The notes: a model not told the origin generated them from the sequence alone. A stretch of 64,000 bases of DNA from a marine bacterium B5-7 (GCA_021604525.1 BQJD01000003.1:138242-202241); one strand, 5' to 3'; shown: positions 45,932-55,855, numbered from the stretch's first letter. Program-made: numbers and translations.

Positions 45932-47677
45932 ATGCGGGCAAGAAAAACGATATCGAGACGTAGCAACAATCATGAAGTTATTGGCGCCGAAGGGCTGGCG
46001 CCGGTGATTCGCCGGGTGCTTGCCAACCGCGATATCCGTTCCATTGATGACCTGTCTTTTTCAAATAAGGATTTGCTTCCGCCCACGGGGATATTAAATC
46101 TTGATTTGGCGGCAGAGGTTATCTGTAAGCACATTGTTAGTGAATCACGCATTGTATTGGTGGGAGACTACGATGCAGACGGCGCTACAAGCTGTGCCCT
46201 CGGTGTGCTGGTGCTTCGTGAAATGGGCGCAATCAGCGTCGACTATCTGGTGCCTGATCGATTCAAGCTCGGCTATGGACTGTCGGCCGCGTTGGTGGAT
46301 ATCGCCAGTGACAGTGAACCTTCATTATTGATTACCGTAGATAACGGAATCGCCAGTTTAGAGGGTGCAAGGAAGGCACGGGAGAAGGGAATAGATCTTG
46401 TTATTACTGATCATCACCTGCCTGGAGATGTATTGCCGGATGCAACGGTCATCGTCAATCCCAATCTGCCCGGGGACTCGTTTCAGAGTAAGAACCTCGC
46501 TGGAGTAGGGGTTATTTTTTATGTCTTGTCCGCTGTTCGTCAGCACCTCAAACAAGTCGGTTGGTTCAAAAAACGCGGTATTCGCGAACCCGCCCTGGCC
46601 ACCTATCTGGATCTCGTCGCACTTGGAACCTATGCCGACCTGGTTCGCCTTGATCACAACAATCGGATTCTGGTTGCCCAGGGGTTGCGTCGAATCAACG
46701 CGGGTAAATGCCGGCCGGGCATACGTGCCCTGATCGATGTAAGTGGTCGCCGTGCTGGTCGTCTGGTTGCCAGCGATCTTGGTTTTCAGATTGCTCCGCG
46801 ACTCAATGCCGCCGGGCGACTCGAGGATATGTCCATTGGGATTGAATGCTTGATCGAAAACGACCCCGTGCGTGCGAGACAACTGGCTGATCAGCTCGAC
46901 GCTATCAATCGCGACCGTAAGAGCATCGAGATAACGATGCAACAACAGGCGTTAGCGGCAATTGCGCATGAAGCCAGTTTACAGCCTGATAGCCCCGTAC
47001 AAGGACTCTGTATATATCATAAGGACTGGCACGAAGGCATTGTCGGGCTGGTTGCCTCACGGTTAAAGGAACGTCGTTCAGTCCCGGCCATAGCCTTCGC
47101 GCCATCTGAAAATGGCGAACTCAAAGGCTCTGCTCGTTCGGTTCCAGGCGTACATATACGTGATATTTTGTGCGAGATTGATGCACTTGCGCCTGGTTTG
47201 CTACTTCGATTCGGTGGTCATGCCATGGCCGCTGGCATGACTATCCTGGAAATCGATTTTGACCGTTTTCGTGAATCGTTTCTCCTTGCTTTGCAGCACC
47301 ATGACGACAGCATACGCGCGGCAAGTGAACTGTTAACGGATGGGCCACTGCAAGGGGAGTTCGATGATCTCGGCTTTATTCACACACTCCGCACACTGGC
47401 GCCGTGGGGGCAGGGATTCACCGAACCACTGTTCGACAACACCTTCCGTGTGATTGAACAAAAGCTCGTTGGCGATATTCATTTGAAGATGGTACTGGCG
47501 CCAGAGGGGGGCTCGCAGCGTATTGAGGGAATCCAGTTTCGTTTCCTGGAGGCTGCCGGTGCCCCGTGTCCCGAGTTTTCAACGATTCATGCGGCCTATC
47601 GTGTCGATCTGAATGAGTTTGCCGGCCGCGTCCGACCGCAACTGATCATTGAACATTTCAACCCGGTAGCGAATTGA
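45932..47677 (+). CDS. recJ: Single-stranded-DNA-specific exonuclease RecJ
   Basis: The 581-residue 5'-3' exonuclease acts in recombination and mismatch repair. It shows DHH-family motifs VGDYDADGATSCAL (I), ITVDNGIASLEGARKAREKG (II) and ITDHHLPGDVLPDATVIVNP (III), plus AGVGVIFYVLSAV and the DHHA1 motif GLVASRLKERRSVPAIAFAP with the glycine-rich RFGGHAMAAGMTI. It lies 45 bases after thrC and could be read from the same transcript. Confidence 0.95.
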   Translation: MRARKTISRRSNNHEVIGAEGLAPVIRRVLANRDIRSIDDLSFSNKDLLPPTGILNLDLAAEVICKHIVSESRIVLVGDYDADGATSCALGVLVLREMGAISVDYLVPDRFKLGYGLSAALVDIASDSEPSLLITVDNGIASLEGARKAREKGIDLVITDHHLPGDVLPDATVIVNPNLPGDSFQSKNLAGVGVIFYVLSAVRQHLKQVGWFKKRGIREPALATYLDLVALGTYADLVRLDHNNRILVAQGLRRINAGKCRPGIRALIDVSGRRAGRLVASDLGFQIAPRLNAAGRLEDMSIGIECLIENDPVRARQLADQLDAINRDRKSIEITMQQQALAAIAHEASLQPDSPVQGLCIYHKDWHEGIVGLVASRLKERRSVPAIAFAPSENGELKGSARSVPGVHIRDILCEIDALAPGLLLRFGGHAMAAGMTILEIDFDRFRESFLLALQHHDDSIRAASELLTDGPLQGEFDDLGFIHTLRTLAPWGQGFTEPLFDNTFRVIEQKLVGDIHLKMVLAPEGGSQRIEGIQFRFLEAAGAPCPEFSTIHAAYRVDLNEFAGRVRPQLIIEHFNPVAN

Positions 47678-47748
47678 CACGACACTGCTGGCAAGTAACA
47701 GGCTTTGTGTACAATTGATATTAAAACTTCACCGCGAAATTCTTTCTC

Positions 47749-48627
47749 ATGCAACTTGAAGATCTTATTGGCAATACACCACTGATTTCATTGAAGAGAC
47801 TCCATCCGGATAATGGCGGCGAGATGTGGGTCAAGATGGAAGGCCAGAACCCCGCGGGATCGGTCAAGGATCGTCCCGCCTTCAATATGATCATGGAAGC
47901 GGAACGTCGTGGTGATATTCGACCAGGGGATACTTTGATTGAAGCGACCAGTGGTAATACCGGTATTGCACTTGCCATGGTTGCGGCAATGCGCGGATAT
48001 AGGATGCGACTTATCATGCCCGACAATATGAGCCAGGAACGTCGTACAACCATGAGCGTGTATGGTGCGGAACTTGTTCTGGTGACTCGGGATGAAGGCA
48101 TGGAATATGCCCGAGACCTGGCATTAAGCATGCAGGAACGGGGCGAGGGTATTGTGCTCGATCAGTTTGCCAATCCTGATAACCCGGATTCCCACTACAA
48201 AACAACAGGTCCTGAACTGTGGCGTCAGACTGAAGGTCGGATTACGCATTTCGTTAGCGCGATGGGTACCACCGGGACAATCATGGGTGTGTCGCGCTAC
48301 TTAAAGGAGAAGAATCCACAAATTGCCATTGTTGGCGTACAGCCTGATGAGGAGTCATCGATTCCCGGGATTCGACGCTGGCCACAAGCGTATTTGCCGA
48401 AAATTTATGACGCCAAGCGCGTTGATCGGGTTATTGAAGTTCGACAGGCTGATGCCGAAGAATATAGTCGCTTACTCGCTCGGCAAGAGGGTCTTTTCTG
48501 CGGTGTATCATCGGGCGGTGCGGTGTTCGCAGCGCGACAAATTGCACTGGAATTTCCGGGTGCGGTTATCGTAAGCGTTGTATGCGATCGTGGTGACCGC
48601 TATGTCAGTACCGGCGTTTTCAATTAG
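47749..48627 (+). CDS. cysM: Cysteine synthase B (O-acetylserine sulfhydrylase)
   Basis: The 292-residue PLP enzyme makes cysteine from O-acetylserine and sulfide or thiosulfate. PLP-binding Lys40 is in NPAGSVKDRPAFNM; later motifs are EATSGNTGIALAMVAAMRGY, VSAMGTTGTIMGVSRYLKEK and FCGVSSGGAVFAA. The short length and the sequence IPGIRRWPQAYLPKIYD match CysM rather than CysK. No regulatory site is evident; the upstream gap is 71 bases. Confidence 0.92.
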   Translation: MQLEDLIGNTPLISLKRLHPDNGGEMWVKMEGQNPAGSVKDRPAFNMIMEAERRGDIRPGDTLIEATSGNTGIALAMVAAMRGYRMRLIMPDNMSQERRTTMSVYGAELVLVTRDEGMEYARDLALSMQERGEGIVLDQFANPDNPDSHYKTTGPELWRQTEGRITHFVSAMGTTGTIMGVSRYLKEKNPQIAIVGVQPDEESSIPGIRRWPQAYLPKIYDAKRVDRVIEVRQADAEEYSRLLARQEGLFCGVSSGGAVFAARQIALEFPGAVIVSVVCDRGDRYVSTGVFN

Positions 48628-48743
48628 TGTTTTGCAAATCGATTAATGCCCTAATCACAACATTAAATATGTGCATTTAACTTGCATTACTGAATTTATA
48701 GTTATTTTTTCACAATCAATCTTAAATTTACCGATGAAGTCTC

Positions 48744-49073
48744 ATGGTTAATACCGACAAAGAGTTCCTGCACTCACTGCACCCGATTATGGATGATGCT
48801 ATCGTTCTGTCACAAAGTCAGTCATTCAGGCTTGAGAAAATACCGTGCTGTTATCTTCTGCATGACAAACAGGATGATGGTCATGTAATCAAGCTCAATG
48901 ATTCAGGCATTCTTATCTGGCACTTATGTAGCGACAAACGTACCGTAGGTGAGATTGTCGACCTGCTTGCAGACGGCTTTGAACAGCCACGTGAGGATAT
49001 GGCACGCGACGTCAGTCGGGTTGTCGAGTATCTGATAGAAGAGCGAGCCCTGCTATCGGAAGCTGATAGTTGA
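48744..49073 (+). CDS. PqqD-like peptide-recognition protein (orphan)
   Basis: The 109-residue protein has the PqqD/RRE fold seen in peptide modification systems. The hallmark run is KLNDSGILIWHLCSDKRTVG followed by EIVDLLADGF and DVSRVVEYLIEERALL. PqqD-like domains bind the leader of a precursor peptide and hand it to a radical SAM or other enzyme. No precursor, radical SAM, or PQQ genes are seen within the window, so it is an orphan. The 116 bases upstream are strikingly A+T-rich. The PolB-type exonuclease gene begins 69 bases downstream. Confidence 0.78.
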   Translation: MVNTDKEFLHSLHPIMDDAIVLSQSQSFRLEKIPCCYLLHDKQDDGHVIKLNDSGILIWHLCSDKRTVGEIVDLLADGFEQPREDMARDVSRVVEYLIEERALLSEADS

Positions 49074-49142
49074 GACTTATTCGACAGTTTGATTCTTGAT
49101 CTGACGCAAGAAACCAATTACATGACCTATGGATAGCACTTC

Positions 49143-49919
49143 ATGAACACGCTGGTATTCGATATCGAAACCGTACCGGATGTCGCACTTGGCGCGCGCC
49201 TGTTTGAACTTGAAGGCCTGGATGACGCAGACATTGCACGGGCGATGTTTGCGCGTCGACGCGAGAAAACCGGCGGCTCCGAATTTCTTCAGCACCACTT
49301 CCATCGAATCGTTGCCATTTCGATTTGTCTCAAGACATCGAAACAATTCAAAGTCTGGTCGCTGGGTGATGAAGACTCCGATGAAGGTGAGTTGATCCGC
49401 AGGTTCTTTGACGGTATCGATCGCTATCAGCCCACCCTGGTAAGCTGGAACGGCGGTGGTTTCGATTTGCCCGTTCTTCACTATCGGTCGATGATTTACG
49501 GTATTAATGCCGAGCGATACTGGGATACCGGACAACTGGATCGTGAATCGCGATATAACAATTACACCAATCGATTCCATGCCCGTCATACCGATCTGAT
49601 GGATGTACTTTCAGGCTACCAGGCACGTGCCGTGGCACCGCTCGATCAGATTGCCGTAATGCTCGGATTTCCAGGTAAGTTTGGAATGAGTGGGAGTGAA
49701 GTCTGGCCGGCCTATCTTGAGGGTCGTCTGTCTGATATTCGTGACTATTGTGAAACCGATGTACTGAATACCTATCTCGTTTATCTGCGGTTTGAAGTTA
49801 CCCGGGGCGTACTTGACATTGAATCCTTCGAGCGACAGTGCACGGAGATTCGCGACTACCTGACTGAAGAGAATAAACCACACTTTACCCGCTTCCTTGA
49901 AACCTGGAATGCTTCATGA
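49143..49919 (+). CDS. PolB-related predicted 3'-5' exonuclease
   Basis: The 258-residue protein has the DEDD exonuclease pattern with Exo I LVFDIETVPD (Asp and Glu), Exo II TLVSWNGGGFDLPVLHYRSM, and Exo III ending RDYCETDVLNTYLVY. It matches the family of stand-alone exonucleases related to the proofreading domain of DNA polymerase B. The target (DNA or RNA) is unknown. Its stop overlaps the rlmD start (ATGA), so the two are translationally coupled. Confidence 0.9.
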   Translation: MNTLVFDIETVPDVALGARLFELEGLDDADIARAMFARRREKTGGSEFLQHHFHRIVAISICLKTSKQFKVWSLGDEDSDEGELIRRFFDGIDRYQPTLVSWNGGGFDLPVLHYRSMIYGINAERYWDTGQLDRESRYNNYTNRFHARHTDLMDVLSGYQARAVAPLDQIAVMLGFPGKFGMSGSEVWPAYLEGRLSDIRDYCETDVLNTYLVYLRFEVTRGVLDIESFERQCTEIRDYLTEENKPHFTRFLETWNAS

Positions 49920-51220
49920 GCGAATTTGAAGCGCAGGTCGATGATCTGAGCCATGATGGGCGCGGGGTAACCCGGGTCGATGGCAAAGTATATTTCGTCG
50001 AAGGTGCACTACCCGGCGAGTTAATCAGGTTTCAACGTACCAAACGTCACCGCAGGCATGAGACCGGTAAGCTCGTTGAGATTCTCGAGCCAAGCGATGA
50101 TCGGGTTGAACCGCCATGCCAGTACTTTGGGGTATGTGGTGGATGTGCAATGCAACACCTCGATAGTGCCGCACAGGTGGCTTACAAACAGGGTGTTTTG
50201 CTGGATTCTCTACGGCGAATTGGCAAGGTGGATCCGACACGGGTACTTGAACCGCTGACCGGTGCATCGATCGGATATCGTCGTAAAGCGCGACTCGGAA
50301 TTCGATTCGTTCCTAAAAAAGGCGGTGTCCTGGTTGGCTTTCGTGAACGGCATAAATCCTACATTACATCATTGGATGAATGTCTGGCGCTTGATCCCAA
50401 CATTTCATGTCTGCTACCGGCATTACACCAACTTGTTGGTGCGTTATCCTGTTATGACCGGGTACCGCAAATTGAAGTTGCTCGCGGCGATTCCCAGGTC
50501 GCCCTTGTGTTTCGTCATCTTGAAGCATTAACTGACCAGGATCATGAACGATTACAGACATTTGCCTGTGATCACGATGTCGATATCTATCTGCAGTCAG
50601 GTGGCCCAGACACAGTAATGCCGTTACGAACAGGTGAAGCCCGGCTTCTTCAGTATCGTCTCGACGAATTCGACATCAATATTCGATTTGATCCGACCGA
50701 TTTTGTGCAGGTCAATGCAGACGTAAATGATGCTATGGTGAAGCGTGCAGTTGAACTTCTCCAACCAAATGTGACTGACAACATACTGGAATTATTTTGC
50801 GGTATCGGTAACTTTTCGCTACCCTTTGCTCGCCGCGCCGGTTCAGTTGTCGCAGTCGAGGCGAATGAGATACAGGTCGAGCGGGCACGTGGCAATGCAC
50901 AATTAAACAACATTGATAATACCGAGTTCGTGGTGGCAGACTTGTACAGTGATCAAATCGAATCATTAAAACGGTTTGATCACTGTAACAAGTTGTTTCT
51001 CGATCCTCCCCGTTCCGGGGCGATTGAGACCGTTAAGGAATTGGTGCCAAAACTAAAACCCGAACGAATTGTTTATGTGTCCTGTAATCCAGCGACACTT
51101 GCCCGTGATAGCGAATTACTTGTTAACAAGGAAAATTATCGGCTCGATGAAGTGGGCATTATTGATATGTTTCCACATACTACCCATGTTGAATCAATCG
51201 CTGTTTTTAACCTTAAATAG
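49916..51220 (+). CDS. rlmD: 23S rRNA (uracil-1939-C5) methyltransferase RlmD
   Basis: The 434-residue SAM enzyme methylates U1939 of 23S rRNA. An N-terminal TRAM domain (ALPGELIRFQRTKRHRRHET) precedes the iron-sulfur cysteines (PPCQYFGVCGGCAMQH). The methyltransferase domain has ILELFCGIGNFSLPFARRAG (SAM motif), LFLDPPRSGA and the catalytic cysteine run VYVSCNPATLARD. The start overlaps the exonuclease stop by four bases. It ends at the bidirectional terminator. Confidence 0.95.
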   Translation: MSEFEAQVDDLSHDGRGVTRVDGKVYFVEGALPGELIRFQRTKRHRRHETGKLVEILEPSDDRVEPPCQYFGVCGGCAMQHLDSAAQVAYKQGVLLDSLRRIGKVDPTRVLEPLTGASIGYRRKARLGIRFVPKKGGVLVGFRERHKSYITSLDECLALDPNISCLLPALHQLVGALSCYDRVPQIEVARGDSQVALVFRHLEALTDQDHERLQTFACDHDVDIYLQSGGPDTVMPLRTGEARLLQYRLDEFDINIRFDPTDFVQVNADVNDAMVKRAVELLQPNVTDNILELFCGIGNFSLPFARRAGSVVAVEANEIQVERARGNAQLNNIDNTEFVVADLYSDQIESLKRFDHCNKLFLDPPRSGAIETVKELVPKLKPERIVYVSCNPATLARDSELLVNKENYRLDEVGIIDMFPHTTHVESIAVFNLK

Positions 51221-51252
51221 CTTAAGCCGATTTCCTGCAAATAAAACCATTT

Positions 51253-51289
51253 CAAAACACGAGCCGGCATGAGGCCGATTCGTGTTTTG
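51253..51289. terminator. Bidirectional terminator between rlmD and rne
   Basis: CAAAACACGA (51253-51262) pairs perfectly with TCGTGTTTTG (51280-51289); an inner GCC/GGC stem extends it. A- and T-rich flanks occur on both sides, so it can terminate rlmD on the plus strand and rne on the minus strand. Confidence 0.75.
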
Positions 51290-51313
51290 AATAAATCAGT
51301 GTTACCCAGGTAA

Positions 51314-53674
51314 TCAGGTCTCGACTTTGTCTATTGTTGATTCCGCTACGGGTATTGAAGTGTTGTCGTTTCGGGATTCCGTTGATTTATCTGACTGCAC
51401 TACAGGTTGAATACTGCCGTTTGGCTCTGCTGTGTTGTCGGCTGGCTTCGATCCGCCACGACGATTATTGCGACCGCCTCGCGACCACGCCGTTCGAGTA
51501 GTGCTTCTCGATCCACGTGAATTCCCTTCAGTCGGTGATCCCACCCCAGGCTGTGTCGGATCACTGCGGTTGCTTTCACTGCGGTTGCTTTCGTTGCGGT
51601 TGCTTTCGTTGCGGTTGCTTTCGTTACGGTTGCTTTCGTTACGGTTGCTTTCGTTACGGTTGCTATCACTACGCCGTCCACTTCGATTGGAAGAACGACT
51701 GCGACTGGAACGGGGTTTGCGCGGCTGATCACCGTCCTCGGATTGTTTCGATCCACCTTCACCACGCTGCCGCTGAGGGCGGTTGCCTTGATTCCGACTG
51801 CCACTAGTCTGCGAATCGCTTTCGGAGCGCTGCTTCTGGCTGCGATTTTGTCGTCGCTGTCCGTCGGTGTTTTGGGTTGATGAGCGTTGATTACGAGAAC
51901 GTGATTGTCGCTGACCACCTGGGGAAGAACGCTTATTAGTATTCTTGTCATCGGTATTTGCTTCGTCAGAAGAGCTATTACCCAACATTTCACCTGAAAG
52001 CGCCTGCCAGATTCTTTTCAGGAAGCCTTCCTTGCGGATTTCTGCCTCGACTGGAGCCTTCACCTTTGACTGAATGTCGTCGAGATTGATACTGGGTGAT
52101 TCAGATGTTGCATAGACCGTATCGGCATTCAGGTCAGTCGGTTCGTCCTTATTGAACTCAATCATGTGGCTGAGCATATTTTCAAGCTCATCGACATCGT
52201 CAGAGCGTAGGCGTTTGATTTGAAAATGCGGAGATTCAAGCTCGTCAGTCGGTAGTATCAAAATACTGGTGGCAAGACGGGACTCGATCTGATTAAGCTC
52301 GTGACGTTTCTCGTTTAACAAGAAAGTCGCGGTTGAAATCGGCAAATGCGCGTGAATTGCCTCGGTATTCTCTTTAAGTGCCTCTTCTTCGAGTATTCGA
52401 AGCAGGCTTAAAGCTGATGATGTGACACTGCGAATACTACCGGTTCCTTCACAGCGGGGACAGGCGACGTAATTTGAGTCGCTAATGGAAGACCGTAATC
52501 GCTGACGCGACATTTCAAGGAGGCCGAATCGCGAAATCCGACCAACCTGAACACGGGCGCGATCGGCTTTCAAAGCATCATTCAGACGATTCTCAACCAG
52601 TCTCTGGTTTTTTGTCGACGACATGTCAATGAGGTCAATGACAATAAGGCCGCCGAGATCGCGAATTCGAAGTTGCCTGGCGACTTCATCAACCGCCTCC
52701 AGATTCGTCTGTAGCGCGGTTTCTTCGATATCCGCGCCTTTGGTTGCACGTGCCGAGTTCACATCGATAGCAACGACTGCTTCTGTGTGATCAATAACCA
52801 GCGCACCCCCTGAGGGTAATCTGACTTCCCGTGAGTAAGCAGTCTCAATCTGGTGCTCAATCTGAAAGCGGGAGAACAGCGGAATATTGTCCTCATATAG
52901 TTTCAGTCGAACCCGTGAATTCGGCATGACCTGTTCGAGAAATCGTGCCGCGCGATCATGTATGCCTGGCTCATCAATCAGAATCTCTGATATATCGCCA
53001 CGCATATAGTCTCGGAGGGCGCGAACAATCAGATTACTTTCCTGGAATATCAGGAAAGGGGCAGGGCGTTCCTTGGCTGCATTTTCGATGGCATCCCAGA
53101 GTTGCAGGAGGAAATCGAGATCCCATTGCATTTCTTCCTGGGAATGGCCGATACCGGCTGTTCGGGCAATCAGTGCATGATTATCAGAAAACTCAAGGCC
53201 AGCAATTGCATCGCGAAGTTCTGCCCGTTCGCTGCCTGATATGCGTCTTGAAATCCCGCCGCCTTTTGGATTGTTTGGCATCAACACAAGGTAGCGACCG
53301 GCAAGACTGATAAAGGTTGTCAGCGCGGCTCCCTTGGTGCCGCGTTCATCCTTGTCTACTTGAACGACGAGTTCCAGACCTTCGCTAACGACCTGATCGA
53401 TTTTGACCTGGGCCATCGGAGTTGATGGCGAGAAGTTCTGGAAGTAAGTCCTGGAGATTTCTTTAAGGGGCAGGAAACCTTGTCGACCAGCGCCGTATTC
53501 AACGAATGCGGCCTCAAGACTCGGTTCGACTCTGGTAATTTTTGCCTTGTATATATTGCCTTTTTTCTGAGCTCTTACAGCAGATTCTATATCGAGATCG
53601 AGTAGCTTTTGGCCATCGACTATGGCGACCCTGAGTTCTTCAGGATGGGTCGCATTAAAAAGCATGCGTTTCAT
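51314..53674 (-). CDS. rne: Ribonuclease E
   Basis: The 786-residue endoribonuclease starts [20 protein letters not shown], like E. coli RNase E. The catalytic half (1 to about 510) contains the S1 domain ([20 protein letters not shown]), the 5' sensor, the DNase I-like site ([20 protein letters not shown], then [11 protein letters not shown]) and the zinc link CPRCEGTG. The rest is an intrinsically disordered Arg/Ser/Asn-rich tail that should bind RNA and degradosome partners. This tail includes NRNES pentapeptide copies encoded by the 15-base repeat at 51567-51671. A long leader (about 570 bases) precedes it. Confidence 0.95.
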   Translation of the reverse strand: MKRMLFNATHPEELRVAIVDGQKLLDLDIESAVRAQKKGNIYKAKITRVEPSLEAAFVEYGAGRQGFLPLKEISRTYFQNFSPSTPMAQVKIDQVVSEGLELVVQVDKDERGTKGAALTTFISLAGRYLVLMPNNPKGGGISRRISGSERAELRDAIAGLEFSDNHALIARTAGIGHSQEEMQWDLDFLLQLWDAIENAAKERPAPFLIFQESNLIVRALRDYMRGDISEILIDEPGIHDRAARFLEQVMPNSRVRLKLYEDNIPLFSRFQIEHQIETAYSREVRLPSGGALVIDHTEAVVAIDVNSARATKGADIEETALQTNLEAVDEVARQLRIRDLGGLIVIDLIDMSSTKNQRLVENRLNDALKADRARVQVGRISRFGLLEMSRQRLRSSISDSNYVACPRCEGTGSIRSVTSSALSLLRILEEEALKENTEAIHAHLPISTATFLLNEKRHELNQIESRLATSILILPTDELESPHFQIKRLRSDDVDELENMLSHMIEFNKDEPTDLNADTVYATSESPSINLDDIQSKVKAPVEAEIRKEGFLKRIWQALSGEMLGNSSSDEANTDDKNTNKRSSPGGQRQSRSRNQRSSTQNTDGQRRQNRSQKQRSESDSQTSGSRNQGNRPQRQRGEGGSKQSEDGDQPRKPRSSRSRSSNRSGRRSDSNRNESNRNESNRNESNRNESNRNESNRSESNRSDPTQPGVGSPTEGNSRGSRSTTRTAWSRGGRNNRRGGSKPADNTAEPNGSIQPVVQSDKSTESRNDNTSIPVAESTIDKVET
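51567..51671. repeat. Seven tandem 15-bp repeats within rne
   Basis: On the plus strand the unit CGGTTGCTTTCGTTG (or ...GTTA) repeats seven times without spacers; the outermost copies vary at the end (CACTG and CACTA). Because 15 is a multiple of three, changes of copy number would lengthen or shorten the NRNES-rich RNase E tail without frameshift. Confidence 0.9.
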
Positions 53675-54247
53675 CGCGGGTGTGTTCTCCGGCCGATTCT
53701 TGCCGTCGAACGTGTCGCGTCTACTGGAATACGATACCAGTCAGTTGCAAAACAATTGCACGTTCCACTCTAGGTGTGAACTAAAAATACATAATAAATC
53801 AAATATTTATAGATATTTTTAAAAGCAAGTTCGTAATATTGCTACGCAAATTGGTTCATTTCACAGTAGCTTGCACTGCGACACATTCGGTCAAATCGGC
53901 ACTGATTAGGTGCGTTCCTTCAATATGAAGGGCGAGGAACGCTAAGCCCCTGGCCGGACGATTTAGTATCAGTTCGTGTTGCCACCGCCATTACGCACTC
54001 GATTTTCGCCGATGCTACCCGATTTTCTGATCGCGCCTGACAGACATAAGCCAAGTTGTTTTTGTTACAAACTTGTGGTCGGCGGACTGATGCCGTTCGG
54101 TGGCTAAGACGGGTGCTCTATGTACTTCCCGGGTGGCAACCCGGATCGTCGGACCATGATTCAAGCCATTATTTTTCAACGTGAGAGCCTGTAAAAATTC
54201 CCTCATCGCTGTAAAACTTGTGGTGATTTCTATAACGGAAACCGCCA
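53675..54247 (-). promoter_or_regulatory. Long structured 5' leader of rne
   Basis: About 570 bases separate the predicted rne transcription start (near 54247) from its ATG, and I see no convincing gene in them. On the minus strand there are at least two strong hairpins. One is GCGTT/AACGC with inner CCTTC/GAAGG around ATATT (53912-53941). The other is CCGGGT/ACCCGG around a four-base loop (54129-54144). In E. coli the 361-base rne leader lets RNase E degrade its own mRNA. I infer a similar role; I cannot match the E. coli hairpin by eye. Confidence 0.5.
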
Positions 54248-54253
54248 TGGACG

Positions 54254-54282
54254 AATATAACAGCCCTATTTGGGGACCGCAA
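54254..54282 (-). promoter_or_regulatory. Predicted rne promoter
   Basis: On the minus strand TTGCGG (54277-54282) and TATATT (54254-54259) are separated by 17 bases, a good sigma-70 layout pointing to rne. Confidence 0.5.
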
Positions 54283-54323
54283 TCACCTTAATAATCCATA
54301 GTGAGCCTATTAAATGGAACGCT

Positions 54324-54351
54324 TTGTCTTAAGCGTTACAGACTCTATAAT
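54324..54351 (+). promoter_or_regulatory. Predicted rluC promoter
   Basis: TTGTCT (54324-54329), a 16-base spacer and a perfect TATAAT (54346-54351) lie about 70 bases before the rluC start. The rne and rluC promoters are divergent and their -35 boxes are about 40 bases apart. Confidence 0.65.
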
Positions 54352-54421
54352 GTCGTCGCCCTGAACTCCCGATCAAAATCGTCCCATCAATAGCACCCCA
54401 ATTGGCCCCCGTAAGGAAATC

Positions 54422-55351
54422 GTGACTCGTCACGAAGACGGGCAACGTCTCGACAACTATCTGACCAGTCGACTCAAAGGTCTGCCGAGATCGCGGCTAT
54501 ACCGGATAATCCGGCGGGGTGAAGTGCGTATCAATGGATCACGATGTTTGCCATCGACGCGCCTCGCTACCGGTGATGTCGTACGGATTCCACCCGTTCG
54601 TACCGCACATGATGCTAATAACACGGCGCCTCTACCCAAGGCCCTTAAGATGCTTGATTCACGGGTGTTGTATCAAGACGAGCATCTGCTGGTAATTGAC
54701 AAACCTGCAGGTGTAGCAGTTCATGGTGGCAGCGGTATACCTTTCGGAGTCATTGAAGCACTCAAGAGATCGTCATTGGCGGGTGAGTTTCTGGAGCTTG
54801 GTCATCGTCTCGATCGAGATACATCGGGCTGTCTGGTGTTGGCGCGGACTCGAAAAGCCTTGTTATCCATTCACGAAGCATTCCGGCGTGAAGCGGAGCT
54901 CGTCAGTAAGGTTTATCTCGCGCTCGCGGCACGCAAGTGGCTAGACGACAGAGGTGACCATTTTCGTATTGATCACCCACTTGAGCGTTACCGTGATCCG
55001 TTGACCGGGCACTCGCGAATGCGCGTCTCGTCCATTGGCCAGAGCGCAGCCAGTCAGGTGGAGCTTGTCAGGCGTTTTGATTCGGCGTGTCTTGTTAAGG
55101 TTCATCTGGAAACCGGACGTATGCACCAGGCCCGGGTGCATTTGGCAAGCGTTGGCTTGCCAGTTGCTGGCGATGACATATACGGAGATAGTGGATGCAA
55201 CAAGGCACTGCGTGATTGTGGTCTGAAACGATTGTTTTTACACGCGAGTACACTCAGCTTCAATCATCCGGAAAATGGCCAACGACAGGTATTTGATGCG
55301 CCCCTTGCACCCGAGCTTTCAGATGTGATCGAAAAACTGGAAAAGATTTGA
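54422..55351 (+). CDS. rluC: 23S rRNA pseudouridine synthase RluC
   Basis: The 309-residue enzyme makes pseudouridines in 23S rRNA (positions 955, 2504 and 2580 in E. coli). An N-terminal S4 domain (GLPRSRLYRIIRRGEVRING) precedes the catalytic motif GHRLDRDTSGCLVLARTRKA, whose Asp is the nucleophile, and later HLETGRMHQARVHLASVGLP. The start is GTG 54422; the N-terminus before DGQRLDNYL is short compared with relatives, and the frame extends upstream without a usual start codon. The opposite strand encodes rne, an arrangement typical of gammaproteobacteria. Confidence 0.92.
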   Translation: MTRHEDGQRLDNYLTSRLKGLPRSRLYRIIRRGEVRINGSRCLPSTRLATGDVVRIPPVRTAHDANNTAPLPKALKMLDSRVLYQDEHLLVIDKPAGVAVHGGSGIPFGVIEALKRSSLAGEFLELGHRLDRDTSGCLVLARTRKALLSIHEAFRREAELVSKVYLALAARKWLDDRGDHFRIDHPLERYRDPLTGHSRMRVSSIGQSAASQVELVRRFDSACLVKVHLETGRMHQARVHLASVGLPVAGDDIYGDSGCNKALRDCGLKRLFLHASTLSFNHPENGQRQVFDAPLAPELSDVIEKLEKI

Positions 55352-55767
55352 TGAACGAGCGCGGCACCGGTACCTGTTATCCGCCAAATTCATTCGGGTC
55401 AACGGCGCAGTATTGTTGTAAATTGACAGACATTCCCGACCCGCCTGACGGGCATCGATTTATTATCACAATTGCGACAATTCCGACAAACGCGTTTATT
55501 GTTAGAACGGAAAACGGGCTCTGCGCCTTTATCAATCGATGCGCGCATCACCAACTTGAACTCGACTGGATTGAAGGCAAATTCTTCTCACACGATCTTG
55601 ACCACATAATTTGCTCAACCCACGGGGCGATATTCGAACCAGATACCGGATTTTGTGTTGCCGGGCCTTGTATCGGCAAATCCCTCAAACAACTGGACGT
55701 ATCGGTCGTTGGCAACAAGGTATTCATACGGTCATCTGCGACAACGAAGATTACAACCAGGATATAG
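55351..55767 (+). CDS. Rieske [2Fe-2S] protein
   Basis: The 138-residue protein has the Rieske cluster ligands C-x-H in NRCAHH and C-x2-H in ICSTHGAIFEPDTGFCVAGP, about 20 residues apart. This layout is like small ferredoxin-type Rieske proteins rather than the bc1 subunit. It has no membrane segment. The ATG overlaps the rluC stop (TGATG), so it is translationally coupled. The partner and role are unknown. Confidence 0.87.
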   Translation: MNERGTGTCYPPNSFGSTAQYCCKLTDIPDPPDGHRFIITIATIPTNAFIVRTENGLCAFINRCAHHQLELDWIEGKFFSHDLDHIICSTHGAIFEPDTGFCVAGPCIGKSLKQLDVSVVGNKVFIRSSATTKITTRI

Positions 55768-55855
55768 CTTTACCCTCAGTTTTGACTATTAATTTGTTCA
55801 ATATCCTTGAACACCACAGAAACCAGAACTTTAACCTTACAGGTATTATTGATTT

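Noticed and set aside
51567-51671. Tandem repeat as a possible CRISPR
   Set aside because: Units are 15 bases with no spacers and are in frame within rne.
51400-51993. 197-codon frame through the rne tail in another reading frame
   Set aside because: It exists because the low-complexity repeat is open in several frames; the RNase E frame continues correctly into the catalytic domain.
54015-54248. 77-codon frame on the minus strand in the rne leader
   Set aside because: Its composition is random-looking, it has no ribosome site, and it lies within the predicted transcribed leader of rne.
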